A model generated the notes under the pieces. That model saw only the letters and a list, made by a program, of their open reading frames with translations. It searched no databases and was not told the DNA's origin. Positions 22,993-34,618 of a stretch of DNA of 64,000 bases are shown in pieces. The stretch lies in contig NC_135123.1 of NCBI RefSeq assembly GCF_050908995.1, positions 17,484,001 to 17,548,000 of the forward strand, given 5' to 3'. The position numbers were made by a program, and so were the translations under genes. The stretch's first letter is position 1. Each line of letters opens with the position of its first letter. The stretch is from Andrena cerasifolii (Eukaryota > Arthropoda > Insecta > Hymenoptera > Andrenidae).

Positions 22993-25018
22993 ATGGTGCA
23001 AGCTGTAGGTCGCGCGTTCGATGTGCTCGTGGTGACCGCACTCCTGACGCTGCTGTTCGTCGATCAAGTAAGAACGACGACGAGCAACTCAACTTCTAAT
23101 GATGCAGCCCTCGTGTATCGCTGCAGCATGCTATAGCCCCGTAGAATGTTAGCGCATATCTCGTGTACCAGTGTCTCCTTGTTCAATTCTGCTCGACTCT
23201 GCTCGACTCGAGGTCGATCAATACGTCGGTTTTACGCACGGTTCGCCCGTGTCTAGACAATGAACCCTTGTTCGCAGTATTTCTCGTTCATGCGTAAGTT
23301 CTTTTCCATCATCATTTATTTCTTTACATAAAACCTCGAAACGCTGCCTTTATTTCCTCGAATTAGCCGTCGCACAGTGCACGTTTTGTCGCGATAAAAA
23401 CAACCCTTGATGGGGTATCTGAGTATCCTTGGAACTTTTGTATAGCAAGCATCGTGCTACTATTCTCTCAGGATTCTTGGACTTTTACATATTTGCATTT
23501 GACACTGTTCTCACTCGACTGATCTGTCCCGCAGGAAATATTAAATAACGCGTCATAATCTTTTGCACGTAAAGCTTGCTTGTGATAGATCAGAGTTAAA
23601 TTTAAATTGAATTTCATTCGGTTGAGTTTTACTTAACGATCTCTTTCTTTCTGGTTTTTCAAGGTATCTTCTAGGCTGTGCAATGGGGGGCATGTGTAAG
23701 TTTTGCGACGTATTTAATCGAATTTACCGTAGAATTTCTATTATGTACCTTTAGCACCCGTTTGTAAACTTCTAGCTGCTCTCCTCCAAAAGAGTGCTGT
23801 TCCTTCGGCTGTTGTTACGGCGTATTCCAATTACACTCTACGTCAGACATGTTCAATTTCTTGATTTGGACTTATTGGTACTTATGGTCGGTGCATATGT
23901 TCTGAACGTCGTGGATCTTCTGTGGTAGATAGATGTTTACGGTGTTTTTCATATTATGCAGGGCAGCGGTACTTGTAGGATTGGCTCTAGCAGCGGCATG
24001 CGGCTGCTGGCTATGGAGACGTCATCGCACAGGCATGGTGGAGGATTGTTCCTCTTCTTCCGATAGAGCTTCCACAGGACCATGGTATCCGCCGCCGCAT
24101 TACAGTTGCTGCAGTTCTTTCGTTCAAGCGCTGCCACCTCCGTACAACGAGGTATACATTTAGTTCTCGCTTGGCTTTCATAAATTCCAATATCCTGACA
24201 TGTACGATGTTTAGGTTACATCCAAACCAGATCTATATCCGTTGGTAATTGGATACAACGAGGGATCTGGCAAGGGGACTTCAGGATTTGTGATGCGTTA
24301 CTTTAGATCGCTCTCGCACGCGAGCACATTGGACTCCTTGAGCTCCAGTTTCATGTGCAATATGGTGAACGAGGCAAATACCATAATTCCACCACCATAT
24401 TCCTGCAACAACAGCATCGACGAGCTGTCCGCGGTAGAATGCGAGCGGATGGAAAACATGGATGTTGGGTCGGTTGTTTCGTTGGCTAATCATAGGACAA
24501 CGTCTGACATATCGAGTTTAGCTGCTCAATCTCCGTGTTCACCACCGCGAGCTACTAGTCCCACGATAGAGTTACGTGAATTGCTAGACAAGATACAACA
24601 GCTACCACAGCTACCCAGTGGACATAGCACCGTTTTGCCTTCTTACCAGAATCGACCTCAAGTTTTGTGTACGACGAATGCAAACGGCTCTACGCAACGG
24701 CCTCTGAGTCCAGGAGACATTGTCGGATCCTACAGAGCCAGACGGACACGAGGAAAAATGTACATGCCGCTAGGACTTCCAAGCTCAAAGAATAAAACGA
24801 GACGCTGGCTATCGCGTTCCGCGCCGACGACGCCATCCGGCACAATGCCAATGTCCTTCCTGCCTGGGCAAAGTAGGGGATCTTCCGAGATGGACAACAA
24901 CAATCAGCAAGTGGTTCCTCTGCTCTCCGAACAAGACGAGACGGAAAACAATAACGTGGATCAGTTAAACGGTATCCCGTTGCTGTCCGAGCAAGAAGAA
25001 GACGGGCAAGAAACATGA
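22993..25018 (+). CDS. WBP1/VOPP1-like PPxY single-pass membrane protein
   Basis: The exons are 22993-23067, 23664-23695 (32 nt), 23776-23886, 23962-24151 and 24215-25018; phases agree and give about 403 residues. Residues 1-25 form a signal peptide (VLVVTALLTLLFVD). A short Cys-rich ectodomain follows (LCNGGHVCSPPKECCSFGCC), then an aromatic-led membrane segment (WTYWYLWAAVLVGLALAAAC) and a long cytosolic tail. The tail has three PPxY motifs, at about residues 117, 131 and 195. This is the layout of the WBP1/VOPP1 family, whose PPxY motifs bind WW domains of WWOX and NEDD4-type ligases and act in the endosomal membrane system. An upstream in-frame ATG exists at 22936. I prefer 22993 because it puts the signal peptide at the very N-terminus. 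Family assignment is fairly firm, orthology less so. Confidence 0.75.
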
Positions 25019-26507
25019 CGAATCGTCTAAGTTCGTTTGAAACGATCGAGCCGATTAAATGTTAAGAATTCGATTCCAGATATCGTCGATCCCGAGTAAT
25101 CTATATATTTTTTAACGTGGCTGGTAAGCTCCTCGTTGCAGTTTTAAGCGAACAAATGTCCTGTATAAAGTTTGGCAATTGATTTCGTCCATCAAACTGC
25201 AGATATCGGCTGTACTACTAGAAAAGAGAGACGTTCACGATGCTGTGACTTAAATTTTCCTTCGTTTCGAGAGTCAATACCACATAGCACTTTTACTTTT
25301 CTCTAGCGAGTCTTTTGAATCGGATCGATACGCGATAGAATGATAACCAATTACAACGTACTCGTTAAGCTCTGGAATAGCACGCAGTTACCTTACAGAC
25401 ACGATAAATACAAGAAGAATACAAACACTCATAATACCACACGAATGTTACGACGATAGATTTTACGTAGACGGTACTCGAAGCCCGCTTGTTCAAGGCT
25501 CGTTCGAAACGCGTGTTCGACACATCGAATCGAAATTTCGAAAACGCACGCCATAAGCCGTAAGTTAAGGAGAGGAGGAAATACTTAGTTGTTGCGTCGA
25601 TCTGTTTCAATTATGAATTGTAACACAGTAATATACAGTGTCCATCCAAAAGCAGCCAGCCAGAAAGATGTTAAGGACAATATATATATATATACGAGTA
25701 ACAGTATCGCGCGTCCGTGTGTGAATGAGGCAGCAGCGACGTACATAGTATATAGACTACATGTAGGAAGAAAAGTATTCGCGCATCAACGTACAATATG
25801 AATTCCGTCAGGCGATAGAGAAGAAAGTATTCGTTGGGAACGGAAACGTACTTATCGTAAGCACAACGATTACAGTGTCGTATAGGTAATTTTAACTTGA
25901 ACGATGCAAACGATCGATACATGTATGTATAGAGAGAAGAATCTATACGAGACGCCGAACGACAGGAAGGGAATGAAATCTGCGGTGTCGCAACCATCCC
26001 CCCACTCATAATCATAGGACTTAACGAACATTTGTTACGATTAATCATAGACTTTATTCTTAAAGACGTAACGAGAAGCAGTCACTTTACTGTACCACGT
26101 CATTCGTCACGTACACACCATGTATTAACGTGTATTTTTTTATAAATCAGATAACGAAATAAAAGTCCAAGCTTTTACGAGATCATTGCACCGGTTACCG
26201 TATTTCCCGTTGTTGCTACTTCAATCGGCGATCTGCCTTATTATAATAAAGATGCTGTAAATATCTTTATACTCTGCTAATGATCCTTTCTTATCCGGGG
26301 GACTACATATTTTTCCAACGATGTAACTGCAACGCTCCGATTCGATCGTTGCAGTCGGTCGTCTAAGCGCGGGAAATAGTGGAGAATCGATATTTCAAAA
26401 GCTCGAACAGGTAATCTAACCTGCAAAAACGAGCGCCGACTTAAAATGCGCCCTACTCGCGTAGAGACACGGTAACGTATCATTCCTAGGTTGTAAAAGG
26501 ACCAGCA
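25019..26507. other. WBP1-like 3' UTR and intergenic DNA
   Basis: No coding exon is seen. AATAAAAG near 26157 could end the WBP1-like transcript. A (TA)n run occupies 25680-25695. The last few hundred bases are probably the LSM7 promoter and 5' UTR. Confidence 0.55.
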
Positions 26508-27074
26508 ATGTCCGTAAGTATAAAAGAGAAACGGTTCTCGGTAATAGAATGTTGTTGGCAAGGGACTCGGCAGTACGATCTCATTGATACGCTTCTTTTT
26601 GCAGACGGCGAAACAGGTAAAGAATCGTTGTACAATCGAGCTAACCTCCAAATCCATCAATCCCTATATTTCTTGTAGCAGCAAAATGCCCATGGAGAGG
26701 CGAAAGAGAAAAAGAAGAAGGAAAGCATTCTTGATCTCTCGAAATATTTGGAAAAGAATATCAGGGTGAAGTTCGCTGGAGGAAGGGAAGCAGCAGGGAT
26801 CCTCAAGGGGTACGATCCTCTTTTGAATTTGGTACTCGACAATACCACAGAATACCTCAGAGGTAATTTCGGAAACTGCCGAGTGCGTAGCGTCTCTTGA
26901 ACATCATTGCTTACTAAAATCTGTACTTTGCCAGATCCTGACGATCCGTACAAACTGAACCAAGATACTCGAATGCTGGGTTTGGTCGTATGCAGAGGTA
27001 CTTCCGTAGTACTCATTTGTCCCGTAGATGGAATGGAATCTATTCTCAATCCATTTATACAGCAAGAAGGTTAA
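26508..27074 (+). CDS. LSM7: U6 snRNA-associated Sm-like protein LSm7
   Basis: LSm7 is a subunit of the LSm1-7 ring (mRNA decapping and decay) and the LSm2-8 ring (U6 snRNA binding). The exons are 26508-26513 (ATGTCC), 26605-26616 (a 12-nt microexon), 26679-26862 and 26935-27074, giving about 113 residues. The core from KEKKKKESILDLSKYLEK to the end follows the Sm1-Sm2 fold with GILKGYDPLLNLVLDN and CRGTSVVLICPVDGMES, and it ends NPFIQQEG, very like LSm7 of other animals. The two short first exons are inferred from splice consensus and phase. Without them the main exon has no start codon in this frame. The gene converges on the chitin deacetylase gene, with about 310 bp between stop codons. 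Confidence 0.88.
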
Positions 27075-27385
27075 TCGAAAACCTTTATCCCACTATTCGA
27101 CGTTCTTTGCACGAAAACAAGATATTGAATGTTGCGAGCTATCTAACTTGTAACTCGCAACGGATCGTGCAGCGTTTTGCAATGGAACTATTTCCATCTA
27201 TATGGTAACTTATTCTACGTTGTAAACTGTGCGAACGGATACGGTAAATAAACATGATTTTTTTATAAAAATACAGATTTCAGTGTTTCCTTGAATAAAT
27301 AAACTCGCTCTCACCCCCTCGACTACAGCCGTAACCTTTATAAAATAAACATGGCAGTGTGACTGTTCGATCCTACCTATGCGCG

Positions 27386-30112
27386 TCATTCCGATCCAAA
27401 CTCGTTTCTCAGCCATGGGTATTCTTTGGGGCATTCGAAACACGTATGCAAATAACGATAAGATTTTAGTACTCTGCTCGGTAATTTGCAGCTACTCGGC
27501 AAGTCGCATGCTATTTCGAATGGTTGGAACAGACGCGTGCCGCACTGCCATGGTCCAAATGTCTTGATCGCGTTCAAGGACGTGGGCGTACGCATCCATT
27601 CGATCACCTGGTGACTCGTAACGAAGTAGACGTCGTCGAGTCGGAGCACGTCGTCCATGAATTTCTAATAGATTCGACAAAAAGATAAGCTTGATTCTAA
27701 CGTAACCGATCGATCGGGATCGGGGACTACGAATGCGACTTACACTGAACGCGTAAAAGTACGATGGATTCTGGAACCAAGACGAGTGGAAATGCAGACC
27801 GAACGGGGCACGGTTGTCGAGATAATGCCTCTTAAAACTCATCATCAGTATCCTGTACACGTCCTCGCCCGACAGCTCCGAGGAGCAGGAGTCCATCCTC
27901 GGGCAGACGTATTCCTAACGCGACGCAAACCATTTGCTTTGTTTTACCACGCTGCGCGCTAACAGTAGTTTCGAAAAGATGGTATCGTAAACAAGAATAT
28001 TGCGTAACACTTGGCTATGGCCACTTACACCTGCCAAAAGTTGATTTAGCGGAAGTTCCCAGAGACCTGGGTATGCGCGGGTTGGGCAGAGTTGCTCGGT
28101 ACCTACGCAATCGTGCGGTGCTCTGTAATCCAGGGTATACGGCCATACAGGTGAGCCAGAAAAGGGGGCCAACATAGACGAGTCATAGACAAAGCCAAAT
28201 TCCGACATCATTAGGAACTGGCGGTTCCAACCGACGCGTAGGAATGGTGCCCTTAAACCTGCCGTACCAAATACTTTCACTTGGCTATCCCAGAAACTAG
28301 AACAGGATACTATTAAGAAAATTCTTCTTCACCCTTTATGTCCTTCAGCCTAACTCCGCCGTATTTGTTAATAATATTCGCCACGCCAACCATCTCGTCG
28401 AACCAGTCTTCGATAGTGGCATTTCTCGACCACCAGTCTTCGGGCCCCCGATGCCTATGCAATAAGAGTGACTCGCTCGATGTCGTTAGCTTCGTTAGAA
28501 CATTGATTCTTACGTGACAGAATGCGCGGCGACTTCGTGCCCAACGTTCCACAGGTACTGCGCGTCTCTGTAGTTGGTGTACTGATGGCTGACGTAGAAA
28601 GTTCCTCGAGCGGGGCACCCGTTGGGATTCTTCCTATCGTCGGAAAACATTTCTGCGAGCGAGACCAGATATCAGAGAAGCGACTTAACTGCGAGTTCAC
28701 GTGTACGAGGAAACGTTGCGTGTACGTTGCCCTTACTGGAATAGAGCTCGATGTTATCCGCGTTCACGGCGCCGTCGAAGGTAATCGTTATCATTTGCGG
28801 GACCATCGACACCGTCAGGTTACCCGGAACTCGCGTTCCGTCCTCGGAGCACCAGCAATTCGGCAGCTGGCATTTCTTCGGATCGCAAGGCAACGCGCCG
28901 TTGGGATCGTTCTGAGCGTCTACAGATTCGGCGGATTTTTCCTTACAGTAATGGGTTAGGAAACGGAAATACAAAGTCCGCGCAAGTATTCCTTACCGCA
29001 CCAGCCTTCGTCGGAGCCGTCGGGACAGTCGACGCTGCCGTCGCAAAAGTATGCAGCTGGGAAGCAAGTGCCATCGCCGCAAGCCAAATGCTTATCATCG
29101 CAGTCGCCGTTCTCGAAGAGCGGTCTCGGTGGTTGCGCCTCTGTAAAGCACTTGAGAAGTCTCGAATCACCATTCGATGTGAATGGACACGGACAACGCG
29201 GCCCGCCAGATCAGAGGACAGCGGTGTACGTCCGTTTGCCTTTCAGCGAATTTATCGATAAAATCGTCTACCTGAGGCGACGTCGCAGTTGTCCACGTTC
29301 GCCTTGAAGTCGCAGACCTGCCTGGAGACGTCGAAAAGCAGCCCTTGCGAGCACCTGAACTCGAACACCTCGTTGTCTGTCGGCAGAAGAGAGCTGGTGA
29401 AATTTATAAGTCGATCGGAGGATCGGTGGAGCTTGTAATCGCGGCAATTACCTAGGCAGAGGTAATACTTGGCGCACTCTGCCGTGGACCAAACGTTGCG
29501 AGCCGGGGCGTTCGGGTTCCGATAAAATCTGTTGTCATCGATGCACGGAGTGTCCTCCGATTTTTCTTTCCCCCGCGACGTGCCCGCTGAAATACAGACA
29601 ACTTGGATCGATCCACGAGTTACTGCCAAAACTATCTTTGTCGCGTTTCCGGCGAGCTAAATAAGATAAACAGTTAGAAGCCTGTGCGGGCCGCATGGTT
29701 CCAAGTCCGAGGAAAGGAAATAGGATTCCTTGCCCGGTCGTAAATCCTATGCTCTGAAACTTTCACCATCCCTTTCGCACCACCGAAACGATCCAAGTGA
29801 AATCTCGTTGTCCGCCCTGACGTTTTCACTCGGACGCAAAAACGGAAGTGAAATTTCCGGCACGTATGGTGGGTTCCGTCGCGGAAGTATCGGTGTCCCT
29901 CGAGACTCGGTGGTTTCCGGCTTCTCGAACGGTGGCTTTTAAAAGTGAGGAAGGACAGCACCGAGGACACTAAGACCCTTCAGACTTCGATTGGAATTAA
30001 TCGAGTGGAAGCGACGAGTGGAATCGAGAGCAGAGGAGAGGCTTGCGGTGTGAAACTCACTGGAGAAGGCGAGCGCGACGAGAGGCAGTAGCGAGCACAG
30101 CTTCGATCTCAT
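27386..30112 (-). CDS. Chitin deacetylase with CBM14 and LDLa domains (group I/II)
   Basis: This secreted enzyme class removes acetyl groups from chitin in cuticle, trachea or peritrophic matrix. Minus-strand exons are 30112-30061, 29586-29452, 29376-29272, 29140-28997, 28919-28737, 28652-28514, 28454-28333, 28258-28029, 27914-27744 and 27664-27386, giving about 519 residues. A signal peptide (LCSLLPLVALAFS) leads into a CBM14 chitin-binding domain (CAKYYLCL, FEFRCSQGLLFD). An LDLa repeat follows (FCDGSVDCPDGSDEGWC), then the polysaccharide deacetylase domain. Visible motifs are ITFDGAVN (about 190-197), HSVTH with the two metal histidines (about 250 and 254), RAPFLRVGWNRQF and HLSGEDVY-like ELSGEDVYRIL. 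The CBM14-LDLa-deacetylase order is that of the serpentine, vermiform and CDA3 groups. The usual TFDD is TFDG here, a departure described separately. Confidence 0.9.
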
Positions 30113-32339
30113 GTCGATTGGCCAGCGAAACGTTCCGTTTCTCGTTTCTCGTTCCTCGCCCGAGAGCTCGCACTTTCCAACTGACACCTCCCTCCAGAGC
30201 CGTGCCTTATATGATGAGTATCCGCTTTGCCTGACTATCTTCCGCGCCGCTTGTTTTCACTGACCGCCGATCGGGGAAATGTGGATCAACGATCGCCCAC
30301 TGGCCGCGCGATAAAAACTCGGGCTAGCGCGGAAGAAAACGTTCCCCCGTCGCGATTCCACTCGCGGAGAAGAATCTACGACCTTCGCGCAATGGAATAC
30401 AGCAGAGCAATAATTTCGAGATTTCAATTCCTGTCGCGATTGCAAGAGATATCGAGGGGGAAGGAGTGGTCGACACGATAGGGAAAAGGAATTCGCTCTG
30501 CGTATTTAGTAGCTCGGGTTTGCGTGCTCGCCTAGGATATTGGAGCGATCGCGATACAGAGGGAACGCGAGCGGAAACGGCGCGTTCTTAGATCTTACGG
30601 GACAGACCATGGACAACTTTGCCCATTGGTGACAGCGGACAGAAGCAGAAAGTTCCCTCTGTATCGCGGCAAACGGAAAGCGCAAGATCGAACGTGTCGC
30701 GTGGAAATCTCGAGGTGTCTTCGACGCGCCAAACGAACGATGATGCAACCGTGTAAAATTGGTATTTTACAATAGATACCTCCGTCTCTGTTTAGCCGTT
30801 CTGTTCCCGATAAATGCGCGCGTGCTGGGAATTTCAGAAGGCCAGGGCTGCTGCGAACTGTAAAGCGCGCGAGCATACGCGCCGAGTAATTTCGTCGACG
30901 GAGTTAATCCGTTCCAGATGACGATGACTAGCACGATTCCAAGATATATTTAAAGTATTCCGTTTACGGTTCCGGTGAACCCTACTTTGTGGTTGTCCCG
31001 TCGTCCCGTCGGCCTTCAGCTCATCGATATAGCCGGACTTGTCGAAACCAATGTCAGGGACTTCTCGCCGTCCAACTAGAAATAAAAAAGCTACACCCAC
31101 CCATACTCGTGACGGTGAGGCGTCGACAGGCCGATTTAATTAACCAGCGTTAAAGAATGATTTACCTCGTTGAATCTAGAGCACGACGAACGCATTTGCA
31201 TAGGTCGAAGTCAGAGGCGCAGTTACTTTTGCGTTTCTTCTGTAATTACCGTTCTCTGCCAAGCGGCTGGCCAAAGAATCAGCAGCTGAACGGCCATTAG
31301 CATTGTCGTCCGTTTCGTCGTTGGGTTACCAACATTTTCGTGTATCTGGAACGATCAAAGTTAGAATGAAATAGCTGAAGAAGCATCGCGCGCCCGCAGG
31401 CGTGAGAATTGTGGAAAGTGAGAAGCACTCACCTAGCGGTGATAATATTCGTCACGTTCGAGGCTCTAGTCTACTTTCAAGCACACGAGTGCCGAGTAAA
31501 AAGATAAATCGGTGTGGTGACAAATGGGCGTTGTTTCGAGTCCGAAGCTCGTTTGAAATTAGAATATTCTGGTTGGAAGAACGGGCGTGCGTGGTGTCGA
31601 TTAGCGGGGCCGAGTCGTGGAAATAATTGCCAAGAACAGACAACCCTCCCCGGGTGGATGTCCATGCCCAAGCAACTGTACTTGAAACTCTTGGAAGTCC
31701 CCTCTGGCAAACGGGAACGCCTTGGCTTTGACATAATTGCACCGTTTCCTCGGAGCATCGAGCCGATTTCCATCCAATTAGCCTTAACGACGCATGAAAC
31801 GCGACGGTCGCGTCAACAGGATTCCAGTTTTTGCCAGTTAATTAACCGTAAAGTCGGGCCTGAAAGGCAAGGGGGAAAGATCGCGGGCCGAGTAGATGGG
31901 CCAACCGCCTGAATGAAAAGAGAGGAATGAGAGATGCTGGCCGATGAAAGAAAGTCAGCGAAAGCGAATCGCTTTGAGGCGGTCTCGGTGACACCGTCAC
32001 CACCTGCGCCCCTTCCTAGTGTCCTTCCGTCAGAGGGGGTACTCTAAACTTAGCCACGATCGACTTGACTCTCGCGTTGAGTTCAGTGCGAAACAGTGCG
32101 AAACCACCATCCTCTCGAGCCACTTTCTCTCTCTCTCGGTTTCGGCGCGGACCTTCGGTCGGCTCAGACTTTTCCCTCCAAGCTCGAAGCGACACATCGC
32201 AGACGCGGCAGCTCCGTGGTCCGATCTTCTTCGCGTCGCGGTCCATATCAGCTGGCTAGGAAAGGAGATAGCACCGTGAACGGGACGAGCGTAACAGAGG
32301 GAGGACTGGTTGATTGTTAGAAATATATCTCTCGGAGGA
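30113..32339. other. Divergent promoter region, chitin deacetylase / calcium-binding protein
   Basis: I see no coding exon. The genes on either side point away from each other, so their promoters and 5' UTRs should lie here. The short open frames lack family motifs. Confidence 0.55.
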
Positions 32340-34618
32340 ATGGCGTACAGCTGGGACAACCGAGTGGATTTCATTGTAAGGTTCCTCTACGGTTAGTACG
32401 CGGTCATTCCTGGTCCGAAGCACGCGTGTGATGCTGCTTTTGAGGATCCACGTGCGTGTATGTAGCCTGGCAGTTGCACGGGTAATCTTATTGCCGCTAT
32501 TCCGAGCTCAAACTATGACGTGAGTATTGCAATGCTATCGCTGAGAATGAGTAACAGCCTACCGATCTTCGTGTACGTACTTTCACGAGGAGCCCTCAGA
32601 TCTGCACGGCAGCTTCCCGTTCTTTCGACACGCTCTGTAGATATCGTGGCAGCGTAGAAGAATCCCCTGAAAGTCCAAGTTTCTAGATGCTAACCAGTTG
32701 CTGTGCGTGGCGGACTAAAAATTAAACGAAACAGCTTTGTAGCAGAGCTCCGAGGGCGAAGGGACGGAAAACGGTTCTCTTGGCTTCGAGAGTGTCATAC
32801 TTGTTTAGGATTTAGGTTGACTTCAAAGTATACCACGCGTTCGTTCCAACAGTTGCAATTGGTCCATGCCAAATTTAAGCTTGGCTCTAATTTCTTTCAT
32901 GGAACATTCTGCCGGCCTTTTTCATCCTCGCAAGTGTTACGTGCTCTCAATTATTCCGCGAATGACCGTTCACGAATATTCACTCGCGTGAATACATCGT
33001 ATTCTGTAAATGAACAAGCCAACTCCAAGTACCCCTACTACCAGCACGCTCTCGATCCACGCGAGCACGCTGAAAGAGCAAGATGGTTACTTTGAAATTT
33101 CTCGATCAGTCGAGAATGGATGATATCGATACACGAGCCAACTCGATAATCGACGGGGTACATACGCGCCCTCGATCGTTCAAATAAGTAAAAATACAAT
33201 ACCCGCGCTTTGAATTACGTCGATATACTCGGGGGTCGTGTACTTTGCGACGAGTGCCGATCTCTGCCAGAAACTCAAGTATTTGGAGCACATCCAGCCG
33301 TGTAATGACAAAAATCTCCTTTAGAGATATAATAAATTGGCACGAACCGATCGATTAACCACCCAACCCAATTACACGCATCCGCTTTCACATTTTCCGC
33401 AACTGCGTCAGCAGATCCACTCAGCACATTTCGGTGGCTGCGATTAAACGATATTTACCATATTTAGACACAGACAACAATGGCATCCTGGAGAAGCACG
33501 ATTTCGAATGCATGGCGCTGAAAATGACTTTGATCGAGGGAAAGGGAGAATTCAGTTACGGTCGTTACCAGGAGAATATACATATCATGCTCTCGCTGTG
33601 GGAAGAGATCGCGGAATTGGCAGACTTCAATAAGGTAGATTCTCGCAGGGAGACATTTTACGCGCAAAGCGTTTCCCTTCGCATTGGTCTCTCATCTAGG
33701 ACGGCTAATCTGTTACGTATAGGACGGTATCGTGACCATCGAGGAGTTTAAAGAAGCTGTACAGAGAAGCTGCGTTGGCCGACAGTATCGAGACTTCCCA
33801 CAAGCGATGAAGATGTTCATCGATAGTCACTTCAAGATAGTAGACTTGAACGGTAACGTGCGATTACTTGCTCCACGTGTCGCGTTTTACTAATGGGTCT
33901 TATCGTTTTCAGACGACGGTGTGATCGCTGCCGACGAGTTCCGCTATAATTGCGTGTCGAGGATCCCCGTGGACAACGTAAACATTCTAGACGAAGCCTA
34001 CCAGAACCTCCTCAACGTAAGATGGTCGTGCTTTGAATGGCTTTGACGGCTGAACAATCCAAAGAGCGCGCGATCCGATTTACCATGCAACCTTTCTGCC
34101 GTAACGAGTACTAAACATAGAACCGCTTGACCTTAGACGCGACAAGACGACGCACTGTTCTTGAACATGTTCGGACGGTAATGAACGATTTCCCGAGTAA
34201 TTCGCAAACGATAAACAGTAAGAAGTAATTCCGAATTCGACGTAAGGAACAATAGTTTGACTACGTGCCAACTTCGGTGGCTGTGTTTTACGTCCGCCAG
34301 TCGACAGAAACATGTACTAGCAACTAAAAATGTTTGTGGATCACGCTGCCACTTAACTGTGCTTTTAATATAAACTGACATTCGTATAACCCGCAGTAAT
34401 TTACGTTTGCGTAAAAGCCCAGACTCCTACTTCCTCGCGTTCCCGTTTCTCACGTGTTCCTTTAGTTAAATGGATTTATCTTCTCGCAGGACGACGACAG
34501 GAGACGCGGTGGATTGACTCTGTCGCGCTACCAAGAATTGTACGCGCAATTCCTCGGTAATCCGGACGAGACTTGCCAAGCGGTGCACTTATTCGGACCC
34601 CTGCACGCTATGGGCTAA
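32340..34618 (+). CDS. Sarcoplasmic calcium-binding protein (calexcitin type)
   Basis: This is a soluble EF-hand calcium buffer or sensor of muscle and neurons. The exons are 32340-32391, 33468-33634, 33723-33852, 33913-34016 and 34490-34618, giving about 193 residues, the usual length. The N-terminus MAYSWDNRVDFIVRFLYD is typical of insect SCP. EF-hand loops are DTDNNGILEKHD (18-29), DFNKDGIVTIEE (70-81) and DLNDDGVIAADE (114-125). The fourth (DDDRRRGGLTLSRY) is degenerate, as is common in this family. It ends in the family's ETCQAVHLFGPLHAMG tail. The assignment is firm. Which insect SCP paralog it is cannot be told from the sequence alone. Confidence 0.9.
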
